Shown here one piece after another: positions 17,721 through 26,494 of a stretch of 64,000 bases of DNA. The notes under the pieces were generated by a model. The model saw only the letters and a list, made by a program, of their open reading frames with translations. It was not told the DNA's origin and did no database searches. Made by a program: the position numbers and the translations under genes. Source of the stretch: DASTFP01 sp963744345 (GTDB taxonomy: Bacteria > Verrucomicrobiota > Verrucomicrobiia > Chthoniobacterales > Terrimicrobiaceae); the NCBI GenBank assembly GCA_963744345.1, contig CAVUTD010000019.1, forward strand, positions 62,001 through 126,000, read 5' to 3'. How positions within the stretch are numbered: position 1 is the stretch's first letter; each line of letters starts with the position of its first letter.

Positions 17721-18081
17721 AGCGACCCATCGGTATTGACAGTCCCGGACCTCTCTTCGGACTGCATGCAAAAATGACCACATCCCCTCATGCAGGAAAA
17801 CTGACCATCCGGAAAGGACGCGAAAACTGACGGCTCATGCGCGGCACGAGTTAACTTTCGCGAGGAAAACAGTACATAAGGTTGGTTAAAATCCGTGTCA
17901 TTCGCCGTGGCGAACAACTAAGTGAGCTTTTAGTCAACCTTTTCTCCTACGCAAGAGGAAATTTCCAGATAGTGGCAGGCTTCGCAGATGCTAGGGGCTG
18001 ATGGAGAACACACCGGGTTGGTCCGTCGAATGAAGCTGAGGTGTTCGCCTTTCGGGTAGTCTGGCGCATTCAGGGCGAGCG
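17721..18081. repeat. infC leader with three imperfect 26-base repeats
   Basis: This intergenic stretch of about 360 bases separates infC from the divergent ABC transporter. Within it, units ending in AAAATGACCA (17771-17780), GAAAACTGACCA (17796-17807) and GAAAACTGACGG (17822-17833) are spaced 26-27 bases apart. The first two also share CATGCA at their left ends (17765 and 17789). Such iterated short repeats resemble the ends of some insertion sequences (IS21-like), but no transposase is present. The rest of the region shows no gene and no clear promoter. Confidence 0.4.
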
Positions 18082-19089
18082 ATGTTCTTCTCTGGAAGGT
18101 TCAGCGGCAATCATCGAGATTGTCCGCTCATGCCAGGGAAAATCAGCATCGCGGCAGTCTCTTTGCCCCAGAGGGGTACTCCAGTCATTCAAGCTCGCGG
18201 CGTGACCAAGCGATTTGGCGACTTCGTTGCGATCCAGGAACTCGACCTCGATGTGAAGGCGGGAGAGTGTGTGGGATTGTTGGGCCCGAATGGTGCAGGG
18301 AAATCGACGTTTATCGGTTGTCTCTATGGAGTCGTTCTGCGGAGCGGTGGAGATTTGCAAGTTTTTGGTCACGATCCTGCCGTTGAGCCGCGCCGCGTCA
18401 AGCAGCGGCTCGGCGTCGTGCCGCAGGAGAATGCCTTGGATGAAGAGTTGACGGTGGTCGAAAACATGCGTCTCTACGCACGTTTTGTCGGGCTGACCCT
18501 CAAAGCCGCGCTTCCGAGGATCGATGAACTGCTGGCGAACATGTCCCTCGAACACAAACGCAACGCAACCATCCGCACGCTTTCGGGCGGCATGAAACGA
18601 CGGCTCACCTTTGTGCGGGCGTTGCTTTCAGAACCCGAGTTGCTGATTCTCGACGAGCCCACCACAGGGCTCGACCCTGCAGTTCGGCACCTCCTCTGGG
18701 AAAAGATTCTCTCCTTTCGCCAAGCGGGCAAGACTACGCTGGTGACCACCCACTATATGCACGAAGCCGAGCTACTTTGCGATCATATCGTGATACTGAA
18801 CCGCGGCACCGTCGCCGGGGCCGGCGCCCCGCAGGAACTGATCGGGCGCGAAACACCCGGCTATGTTGGAATTTTTGCTTTGGATCGCGAGCAGACTTTG
18901 CGTGCGCAAATGCGAGATAATTGGGATGTTTTCCACCAGGGCCGCCAATGCTGCATTCGGACACCACGCATCGAAGACCTTATTGGGTTGCAACAATCCT
19001 CCGGAGCCAAGGCGCTGCAGATCCGGCCCTGCAATCTCGAGGATGTCTATCTCAAACTCACCGGCCGGGAACTCGAAGAGAATGAGTAA
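18082..19089 (+). CDS. ABC-2 type exporter ATP-binding protein (NodI-like)
   Basis: This 335-residue protein has a single ABC ATPase domain. Walker A GPNGAGKST is near residue 69, the Q-loop is VVPQENALDEELTVVEN, the signature is LSGGMKRRL, and Walker B is LLILDEPTTGLDPAV. The C-terminal about 100 residues form the extra domain of NodI/DrrA-type exporters. A start at 18130 (MPGKIS) is also possible. The stop overlaps the permease start by eight bases, so the pair works as an exporter. The substrate, perhaps a glycolipid or polysaccharide, is unknown. Confidence 0.9.
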   Translation: MFFSGRFSGNHRDCPLMPGKISIAAVSLPQRGTPVIQARGVTKRFGDFVAIQELDLDVKAGECVGLLGPNGAGKSTFIGCLYGVVLRSGGDLQVFGHDPAVEPRRVKQRLGVVPQENALDEELTVVENMRLYARFVGLTLKAALPRIDELLANMSLEHKRNATIRTLSGGMKRRLTFVRALLSEPELLILDEPTTGLDPAVRHLLWEKILSFRQAGKTTLVTTHYMHEAELLCDHIVILNRGTVAGAGAPQELIGRETPGYVGIFALDREQTLRAQMRDNWDVFHQGRQCCIRTPRIEDLIGLQQSSGAKALQIRPCNLEDVYLKLTGRELEENE

Positions 19090-19858
19090 CCTCTCTGCTT
19101 CGCTATGCCTCGCCTGGCAGGTTGTTGTTCGCAACTGGGTCGTTTACCGGAAGGATTTTCTGGCCAATATCTCGCCCACTCTCGCTGATCCCGCTCTCAT
19201 CTTGACCTCCCTCGGCCTTGGTCTCTCTCCGTTCATTGCTCGGATCGGAGATCACACTTACGCCCAATTTCTCGCGCCGGGGATGGTGGCAACGACTGCG
19301 TTGTTCACCGCGTTCTTCGAATGCAGTTATGGCTTCTACGTGCGCATGACTTTCGAGTCTGTCTTCAAGGCAATGCTCACAACGCCCGTCGGAGTTCGCG
19401 AAATCGTGCTGGGCGAGTTCCTCTGGGTTTTCATCAGGGCCGCGATGATGGCCGCGGGCGTAGGCCTTGTTCTGGCTGTCACGGGCCTCGTGCCAAACCT
19501 CTGGGCAATTTTCTTGTTTCCCCTGATCGGCGGTGTGCTTGCGGTGCCCTGCGGAGCGATCGGTTTGCTCGCGGCAGCCCACGTTCGCAATATCAATCAA
19601 TTTCAGACCGTATATTCATTTCTTATCGCCCCGATTTACTTTCTTTCCGGGGTCTTCTTTCCGCTGACTGACCGGCCTATTTTGGGATCGGTCGTGCAAT
19701 TTTCCCCGTTTTACCATGGAGTGCGCCTGCTCCAGATGAGCTCGTGGGGGCAGGGGTCTGCGGCGGAAGCGATCCTGCATGTCGGGATCCTGCTCCTGTT
19801 CACCGTTGTTCTGGGTGGATGGGCGTTCAGGGAAATACGGCGCAAGCTCACGAGCTGA
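19082..19858 (+). CDS. ABC-2 type exporter permease (NodJ-like)
   Basis: This 258-residue protein has about six membrane segments. The pattern VYRKDFLANISPTLADPALILTSLG, then FLAPGMVATTALFTAFFECSYG and a C-terminal IAPIYFLSGVFFPL with the PFYHGVRL signature matches NodJ/DrrB-type ABC-2 permeases. It starts inside the last codons of the ATPase gene (ATG at 19082). It would sit in the inner membrane as a homodimer with the ATPase. Confidence 0.9.
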   Translation: MSNLSASLCLAWQVVVRNWVVYRKDFLANISPTLADPALILTSLGLGLSPFIARIGDHTYAQFLAPGMVATTALFTAFFECSYGFYVRMTFESVFKAMLTTPVGVREIVLGEFLWVFIRAAMMAAGVGLVLAVTGLVPNLWAIFLFPLIGGVLAVPCGAIGLLAAAHVRNINQFQTVYSFLIAPIYFLSGVFFPLTDRPILGSVVQFSPFYHGVRLLQMSSWGQGSAAEAILHVGILLLFTVVLGGWAFREIRRKLTS

Positions 19859-19918
19859 AGTTCTCGCGACGAGCTTTTGTGCTGTATCTCTCGAGGGAGA
19901 TTGGCAATCTCTGTCCGC

Positions 19919-20275
19919 ATGGATCCTGAGTCTTGTTTGGTGGTGCACAACGAGGGCGGGAGCCGTTTCGAGGTCGCGTTTGGCGGGCAGACTGCCTTCG
20001 CTGAATATTACCTGGACGGCGATCGGATGATTTTCACTCATACCGAAGTCCCTAAGCGATTTCGGGGACGCGGGATCGCCAAGCAGCTTGTGCTGGCCGG
20101 TTTTGAGACCGCAACAAAAAGGAACCTCAAGATCGTTCCGCTTTGCAGTTATGTCGCCCGAGTGCTGGGCGAACATCCCGAATTTCGCGAGTCGGGCGAA
20201 GCTGCGGACCAACTCGATTCAAGCCTTGAGTTTAAAGCCCGACACCGCGAGAGGCGGCAGGTCGACGATAATTGA
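19919..20275 (+). CDS. GNAT-like N-acetyltransferase (COG2388 type)
   Basis: This small protein of about 118 residues carries the short GNAT core. It has AEYYLDGDRMIFTHTEVPKRFRG, the acetyl-CoA loop RGRGIAKQLVLAGF near residues 49-62, and the family end motif PLCSYVARVLGEHPEF. COG2388 members are small proteins with unclear substrates. The last about 20 codons run antisense through the 3' end of glgB, which is unusual, so the tail may be poorly constrained. The start at 19919 is the first ATG in front of the conserved part. Confidence 0.8.
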   Translation: MDPESCLVVHNEGGSRFEVAFGGQTAFAEYYLDGDRMIFTHTEVPKRFRGRGIAKQLVLAGFETATKRNLKIVPLCSYVARVLGEHPEFRESGEAADQLDSSLEFKARHRERRQVDDN

Positions 20276-22414
20276 GTAGGGTTTTCCCTGCCATGCCCAC
20301 TCTTCGGCATGGCGGCCGCCGAAGTTTCCAACATTGCTGCCACCATAGGTTTCGGCGTCGGTGTTCAAGATTTCCTCGTAAAAGCCGGGCTCATTGACGC
20401 CCACTCTGTAGCCTCCCCGAACGACCGGGGTGGCATTGACAATGAAGACAAGCGTTTGGGAGCGCCCCTTACGCATGAAAGACCAAACGCTGTTGTCGCT
20501 GTCATTGAAGTCAATCCATTCAAATCCCTCAGGAGAATCGTCAAGCTCGTAGTAGCCGGGCTCGTGCGCATACAGCCAATTGAGATGCTCGATCAACCGG
20601 CGCAGTCCGTTGTGCAGCGGACTTTCCATGAGGTGCCAATCCAGACTGGCGTTGTGGTTCCACTCCCGCCATTGCGCAAATTCAATGCCCTGGAAGATCA
20701 GTTTCTTGCCTGGGTGTGCCCACATCCACGCCAGGAACATCCGGACATTGGCGAATTTCTGCCAGGCGTCGCCCGGCATTTTTTCGATGAGTGATCCCTT
20801 GCCATGAACGACCTCGTCGTGGCTGAGCACTAAAACGAAATGCTCATGAAAGGCATAGACCATTGAGAAGGTTATCATCCCCTGGTCGTAACGACGGTAA
20901 ATTGCGTCCTTGGCAATGTAGCGCAGGCTGTCGTTCATCCAGCCCATGTTCCATTTGAACCCAAAGCCGAGCCCGCCCGTGTAGGTGGGTTTGGAAACCG
21001 CGGGCCAGGAAGTCGATTCCTCCGCGATGGTGGCAATGCCGGGGAAGCGTTCGTAGCAGACCTCGTTGCAGCGCTTCATGAACGCGATCGCATCGAGATT
21101 CTCGCGTCCTCCAAATATGTTAGGCACCCACTCGCCCGCTTTGCGCGAGTAGTCCAGATACAACATCGACGCGACAGCATCCACCCGCAGCCCGTCGATG
21201 TGGTATTGGTCGAGCCAAAAGAGGGCGTTACCAATGAGAAAGTTTTTCACCTCATTCCTCCCATAATTGAAGATGAGAGTACCCCAATCCATGTGCTCCC
21301 CGAGACGCGGGTCTTCGTGTTCATAGAGGCAAGTGCCGTCGTAGCGCGCAAGCCCGTGAGCGTCCTTGGGAAAATGGCCCGGCACCCAGTCCAGAATCAC
21401 TCCAATGCCGGCTTGGTGGCAACGGTCGACAAAGTTCCGGAATTCGTCGGGGTTTCCGAAGCGGCTTGTCGGCGCGTAGAAGTTAACCACCTGGTAGCCC
21501 CAGGAGCCGTCGAACGGATGCTCCATGACGGGCAACAACTCGATGTGCGTAAAGCCCAGTTCCTTCACGTAGGGAATGAGACGATCTCCGAGCTCGATGT
21601 AGCTGAGGTAGCGATTTCCCTCCTCGGGATTGCGCTGCCACGAGCCGAGGTGCACCTCATAGACGCTGGTCGGGGAGTTGTACTGATCACGACTCCGGCG
21701 TTCCTCCATCCACTCAGCATCAGCCCAGGTGTACCGACCGATGTCGTAGACCATGCAGCCAGTCTGAGTCCCATGCTGCGCAAAGAAGGCGAACGGATCC
21801 GTCTTGAGCATGATATCGTCGTGCGGGCCTCGAATTTCGAATTTGTAGTGGGTTCCCTCTCCAACGCCCGGCACGAAAATTTCCCAGATGCCGGAGGGGA
21901 CCATCTTGCGCATGGCATGAACGCGGCCGTCCCAATGGTTGAAGTCCCCGACGACCGAGACGCGCTGGGCATTGGGAGCCCAAACGGCAAAATGGGTCCC
22001 TTGCACTCCGCCGTGCGTTACCAAATGCGCGCCGAGCTTCTTGTAGACCTCGTAATGGGTACCTTCGTTAAAGAGATAGATATCCATCTCGCCGAGCACA
22101 GGCCCGAAGCAATACGCATCCTTCTGCCGCCACGTCTGCCCGAGATGGCTTTTCATCTCCAGTTCATAGTCAAAAGGTCTCGTAACGCCGCTTAAGGTGG
22201 ATTCAAAAAGACCATCCGGATGGACCTTGTTTAAGGGAAAGCGACGATTCGCGTCGCTGGTATCCACGATCACGACTTCTGCGGCATCCGGGCGAAGCAC
22301 GCGAGCGAACTGGCTGCCTTGAACCTCGCGAATTCCGAGGAGCTTGAAAGGATCGAAGTGGCGAGCTTCGATCAAGGGATAAAAATCGTCATCGGAGAGC
22401 GTCGAAGGATTCAC
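20219..22414 (-). CDS. glgB: 1,4-alpha-glucan branching enzyme
   Basis: This 731-residue GH13 glycogen branching enzyme has an N-terminal CBM48-like domain (HFAVWAPNAQRVSVVGDFNHWDG near 140-165). The catalytic domain shows DWVPGHFP, the nucleophile region GLRVDAVAS near 408, the acid/base region TIAEEST near 461 and LSHDEVVHGK near 531. The C-terminal domain ends SIIVDLPPLAVSGFKLKA. Length and motifs are those of a full active enzyme. It makes alpha-1,6 branches in glycogen. No other glycogen gene is in the window, and its 3' end overlaps the GNAT gene by 57 bases. Confidence 0.96.
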   Translation of the reverse strand: MNPSTLSDDDFYPLIEARHFDPFKLLGIREVQGSQFARVLRPDAAEVVIVDTSDANRRFPLNKVHPDGLFESTLSGVTRPFDYELEMKSHLGQTWRQKDAYCFGPVLGEMDIYLFNEGTHYEVYKKLGAHLVTHGGVQGTHFAVWAPNAQRVSVVGDFNHWDGRVHAMRKMVPSGIWEIFVPGVGEGTHYKFEIRGPHDDIMLKTDPFAFFAQHGTQTGCMVYDIGRYTWADAEWMEERRSRDQYNSPTSVYEVHLGSWQRNPEEGNRYLSYIELGDRLIPYVKELGFTHIELLPVMEHPFDGSWGYQVVNFYAPTSRFGNPDEFRNFVDRCHQAGIGVILDWVPGHFPKDAHGLARYDGTCLYEHEDPRLGEHMDWGTLIFNYGRNEVKNFLIGNALFWLDQYHIDGLRVDAVASMLYLDYSRKAGEWVPNIFGGRENLDAIAFMKRCNEVCYERFPGIATIAEESTSWPAVSKPTYTGGLGFGFKWNMGWMNDSLRYIAKDAIYRRYDQGMITFSMVYAFHEHFVLVLSHDEVVHGKGSLIEKMPGDAWQKFANVRMFLAWMWAHPGKKLIFQGIEFAQWREWNHNASLDWHLMESPLHNGLRRLIEHLNWLYAHEPGYYELDDSPEGFEWIDFNDSDNSVWSFMRKGRSQTLVFIVNATPVVRGGYRVGVNEPGFYEEILNTDAETYGGSNVGNFGGRHAEEWAWQGKPYSIIVDLPPLAVSGFKLKA

Positions 22415-22539
22415 GTCTACAGTCTAACGTTCATCCTGCAAAGTCCACGAGCGAAAAAAATGGAAAACTCAAACAACTCCTCCGCTCGCTCCGGTGACCG
22501 CGAGTCCCAGTGGTTTTCATCCCCACTTGGAGGACCGGA

Positions 22540-23267
22540 GACTTGCGCTCGGGAGGCAGAGTGCTCTGGTCGCGAAGCGGTATCGGCTTGGAAATCTGCC
22601 GGCAACTTGCGCAGAGAGGCTTTCACGTTTTACTCGGGTCTCGCCATGAAGCGCGCGGGCGGGAGGCCGCGACGCAGCTTGCGGAAAAAGGAGCAGAAGT
22701 TAAGTAGTGATCGTCGACGTTGGCAGGCCCGCAACGTTCGAGATTGTGCGGAAGCTGATCGCGGATCGATTCGGCCGCCTCGATGTGCTCATTAACAACG
22801 CCGGCATTGGCGACCAAGAGGATTGGCAAAGCACGGCGGAGAACGTGCCGGTCGACACACTGCGGCGCACCTTTGAAACGAACTTTTTTGGCTTGGTTGA
22901 TCTGACTCAGCGGTTGCTCCCGCTCCTGCCCCGCAGCAACAATCCGCGTATTGTCAATCAATCGAGCATTCTTGGCTCCCTCACGGAGCACAGTGATCCG
23001 AAGAGTGTCATCGCCGATGCCCACGCACTCGACTATGACGCGAGCAAGACGGCCGTGAACGCCTTCACCGTCCACCTCGCCAAGGTGCTCCGCGGCTCCT
23101 CGATCAAGGTGAACTCCGCCCATCCCGGCAGCGTGAGGACTGGCATGAATCCTACTGGCGACCTCAACGTCGAGAAGGGCGCGGAGACGGTTGTCGAACT
23201 CGCAACGCTCGGCGATGACGGCCCGAGTGGAGGCTTCTTTTATCGCGGGACAAGACTGCCCTGGTGA
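22540..23267 (+). pseudogene. Frameshifted SDR-family oxidoreductase
   Basis: The C-terminal part from 22707 is a good SDR half: FGRLDVLINNAGIGDQEDW, NQSSILGS, YDASKTAVNAFTVHLAK with the catalytic YxxxK, and NSAHPGSVRTGMNP. The N-terminal half is in another frame (GIGLEICRQLAQRGFHVLLG, 22588-22645) and ends at TAG 22705-22707. The glycine-rich start before GIGLE is also disrupted. At least two lesions are needed. The family is like carbonyl-reductase-type SDRs. It is probably dead. Confidence 0.75.
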
Positions 23268-23331
23268 GCGGAACGCCTTCTCAATAGGGGCCGCTGATCC
23301 AGGAACTGACAAGACAAAGCGGACCGGTCGC

Positions 23332-24552
23332 TCATAGACCACGGAGAGATTTTACGCAGATCGGAAAGACCACGTGCGCGCCGCGGGCAAGGCAGTCGTC
23401 TGCCTTGCGCACTCTCGTCTCCCGCGAGAGCACGAACCCAAAGCCTTTGCGCGTGATGCATTCTGCAATGCGCTCCGCTATTTTCCGATCACCGCTCTCG
23501 GTGTTGATAAAAATAAGCTTTTGCGCGTGCCTTTGCGTGAATGGACGCACGCGCGGTGGCGGGGCAAATACACACGCTGCTTGACGCGTTGTTTGAACAC
23601 TTCCAAGCCTTCCGCAATAACCGTGCTGGCGGAAAGGAGCTTCCGATGCTCGGCATCGGCCACACTGTTCAAATCAAGAACGGGATTTCTCCATTGAAGG
23701 ATGTCCTTTGCGCGACTTGGGCCAGTTGATATTGCAAGCCGGAAAAGCCTTGCGGCAGGTCCGCCGGCTTCCTACCCCGGCACGGCGCTCAAGAGTTGAA
23801 CGAAGAGCTTGCAGGTCTTAAGATCCCGTTCCACCGCGTCCTGGAAGGTTCTAACGGTATCCCGAGGGTAGTAGCTGTTGGGTAAAACGCTAGTGCCGGA
23901 CTGCTTTAAGTCGGCGACAATTTCCTGGCGAAGGGGCTCCAGATCCTCGGTTACCTCTGCGAGATGAACGAGAGGTTCGGTTTGGGGTGGCGCCGCCGCG
24001 CCCTGCTGAAGTGTCTTGAGCGTGTCAGCGATTTCAAGACTGATCCGGTTAAGGGCTAACCAGTATTCGGTATCGTTTCTTTCGGGCAGCGGAAATCCGA
24101 GCGGAATCGGACGGCCGACGTCTTCTCTCCAGAATTTATATCCAATCAGATCACGAAGCGGCTCCGGTAACCGCCATCGATCGATGCGGTCTCGACACCA
24201 TAAAGAGCCTCTTTAAGGCATCTGACTTTCTGTCCTGAACGGAACCAACGAGAAAGGCATTAAGTTCTTTCTGGCACCAAGCCGAGGAGAGGTAGCTCTC
24301 GGAGCCGATGAAAAGCAGAATCGCGCTGTTTGTTAGGGCATCCGTAATGGTGGGCGTAACAACCGAATTTCCGGAGAGATCATAATCCATCCAAATATCG
24401 AGCGCATTGCTGCCAATCTTTTCAATGGTGCGAACCCGTAAAAGGTTGATGAGGGTTCTGCCCCAGCCCTCCTCGCCGGACACCAGAGGCTGGTTATCGT
24501 TATGAGCATAGCTCACAAAGATATCATGCCGGTATCCTGGCAATAGCGCCAT
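23332..24552 (-). pseudogene. Decayed TIR-domain protein
   Basis: The start at 24552 gives a TIR domain (HDIFVSYAHNDNQPLVSG; ILLFIGSESYLSSAWCQKEL), but that frame drifts near 24215. The next frame continues LPEPLRDLIGYKFWREDVG, ERNDTEYWLALNRISLEIAD and LAEVTEDLEPLRQEIVADL up to TAG 23772-23774. Two further frames give GFSGLQYQLAQVAQ and LFINTESGDRK-like sequence (KLIFINTESGDRKIAERIAE) down to 23332. The intact protein would have about 400 residues or more, with TIR followed by a second TIR-like module. At least three frameshifts make it non-functional. TIR proteins often act in defence or signalling through NAD. Confidence 0.75.
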
Positions 24553-24658
24553 AAGCCTAGCTAAGCTACCTCCTAACCGCTTACCAAGTCAGTTCCCCGC
24601 ATGTAAGAAGTAACTCGTGAGGAAATCGCTAAGATCTGTCCATGCGATCACGAAGGTC

Positions 24659-24955
24659 TCAGCGATCCAATGTAATCTTGAGTGAGTTTGGACCACGTGC
24701 GGAATCGTGACGATTACTCTGATTATTGCTCGTGTAACCACTCTGATAATCGCCTGGCTGGTGAGAGCTTGGATAATATGGACCCGGATAAACCGGGCCG
24801 TGGTAGCTAGGGCCATGATAGATAGGGCCTGGATGGTACGGGCCCGGATCCGAATAACCCCACTTATGACCACTCGAGCCCGCCATTGACAGTTGTCCCT
24901 CCCGATCCTTGCTGTGGCGGCCCTCGAGGGTCGCACTGCAACCGGTAAGTAGCAT
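24659..24955 (-). CDS. Small Tyr/Pro/His/Gly-repeat lipoprotein
   Basis: This short protein of 98 residues has a lipobox LTGC right at the start and a low-complexity middle built from repeats like YHPGPIYHGPSYHGPVYPG (residues about 38-65). The hydrophobic signal appears to extend upstream of the ATG (ILYLSILMLLTGC) to an in-frame TAG, so the true start is uncertain or lost. The function is unknown. The His/Tyr/Pro-rich repeats recall structural or metal-binding surface lipoproteins, but that is only a guess. Confidence 0.5.
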   Translation of the reverse strand: MLLTGCSATLEGRHSKDREGQLSMAGSSGHKWGYSDPGPYHPGPIYHGPSYHGPVYPGPYYPSSHQPGDYQSGYTSNNQSNRHDSARGPNSLKITLDR

Positions 24956-25575
24956 TAGAATGCTAAGATAAAGTATGTTCGGCGTGATTTCCTAGGGAAC
25001 ATTCCGTTTCGCCAGGATCCGGGAGCTTTGCCGCCCCTTGCGAACGGTTCGGTTAATCTCTGCGTTACTTGTAATTCGCCTCAGCGAGCGATTGTATCCT
25101 TCTGAACGGGATCACGGCCTTTGAAGTTACAAAGGCATGGAAGCGTCGAGTTTCGGTGAAAATTCGTTTCCGAGCCTGTCAGCGATAAAAGCGCCAGGTG
25201 TAGCAATCCCGCCGGGTTCTGATATTGACGTTTTCGCCAGCGCTCACCCTCCCTGTGAAGCCCTCCCTAAGCGTTGATGCGCGGAATTTGTCCTAACTTG
25301 CAAAATATTCGCTACTTTTTTGGAGAGTGTCCTCAAAGCGCCTCATCGCTCTAGCTCGCCGTCGTTCCGCCGGGTTGCGTTCCGACCAAATAGTCGGACC
25401 GCCGGCTACCGATCCGTAGTTAGAAGTCCTCATGGTCTGAAGGCGTCGATTCAGGCACGTGATTGCGCACCGTCGACGACACGGTGCTCACGTGATCGAG
25501 GTGCCGGGACCGGCAGGGTAAGGCGATAGTCTGGTGGGCTACTGGTTGCGGTTGCCGCTTAACCTTTCGCTGCGT
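24956..25575. other. Gene-free stretch
   Basis: About 620 bases with no convincing protein on either strand. The longest open frame (25320-25529, plus) has no family-like sequence. Only short hairpins such as CCGAC/GTCGG around 25387-25402 were seen. Probably eroded sequence between the TIR remnant side and the FkbM gene. Confidence 0.4.
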
Positions 25576-26340
25576 CTATGTCTTGGCCGCAATGCGAGTG
25601 AGAACGGCATATTCCCCACACCATTTCAAGGCGAACTGATCTTGCTCAGCTAGACGAGTGAATGCTTCCCAACAGCCTGGTCGCTGGTAATGAAACTCGA
25701 TAGCAAGCACTTTGACACGGTCGAGCCACTCCTCGGCACCATGAGACAGAACTTCCAACTCGGCGCCTTCAATGTCCATTTTCAGCAAATCCACTCCATT
25801 CCAATCGAAGTCTCGCAAGAGTTCGGGAACACTTATCCCTTCGATAGTGGCCTCTTTTTTTTCACTGGCTTCTGAAACGGTAAATGCCCACGGGTATTCT
25901 TCGGGGTTAGTGATGACCAGTTTTGCCCGACGGTTCCACAGACCTTTCAACAAAGGACAGATGCGGGGATACGAGCGAGTGTTCATCGCCAACAAATCAA
26001 AGTTTTGTTGATCGACTTCTAAGGCAAGGATCTGGGCGTCGGGAAAACGATTGGCAAAGTATACCGAGGTTAACCCAATGTTCGCTCCCGCATCGATGAT
26101 CGAAGCGGCGTTCTGTCCAAGGTCGGTTTCCAATTCCTTGTAGACAAAGATCTGATCGAAAACCCATAGGTCGGAAGTACCGGCCCGCATCAAGATCGGA
26201 TGGGCAAGTTCCGGAAGATCAACCTGGAAAAGGCTTCCCTTTGGCAGTTGCTCATTTTGCCGGAGTTGCGCTACGATCTGATCGCTGCCGAGCTTTTCGT
26301 ATTTCGTTGAGTAAGCGTCGGGCATACTGTCGGGATTCAC
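25576..26340 (-). CDS. FkbM-family methyltransferase
   Basis: This 254-residue SAM-dependent methyltransferase has motif I SIIDAGANIGLTSVYFANRF near residues 80-99, the acidic strand end LALEVDQQNFDLL near 105, and VDLLKMDIEGAELEVLSHGAEEW near 187-210, the hallmark of FkbM proteins. The family O-methylates sugars or polyketides and is often found with surface-glycan genes. No glycan operon is adjacent here, so the acceptor is unknown. The gene is complete. Confidence 0.9.
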   Translation of the reverse strand: MNPDSMPDAYSTKYEKLGSDQIVAQLRQNEQLPKGSLFQVDLPELAHPILMRAGTSDLWVFDQIFVYKELETDLGQNAASIIDAGANIGLTSVYFANRFPDAQILALEVDQQNFDLLAMNTRSYPRICPLLKGLWNRRAKLVITNPEEYPWAFTVSEASEKKEATIEGISVPELLRDFDWNGVDLLKMDIEGAELEVLSHGAEEWLDRVKVLAIEFHYQRPGCWEAFTRLAEQDQFALKWCGEYAVLTRIAAKT

Positions 26341-26494
26341 CTTAAATTTAGCTTTTCCGGTTCCATTCTGTTTCTCAAAGCGCAGTGTTCCTTTTGGAGA
26401 GATGTACTATATGTGGTCGGCGCGAATTTTGCAGCAGGGTGAGGGGACCTCGTCGGCAAGCCATCAGTCCTAATCTGTCCACAGCGAAGGAGAG

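Noticed and set aside
17721..18081. CRISPR-like array from the 26-base repeats
   Set aside because: Only three imperfect units without distinct spacers and no cas genes.
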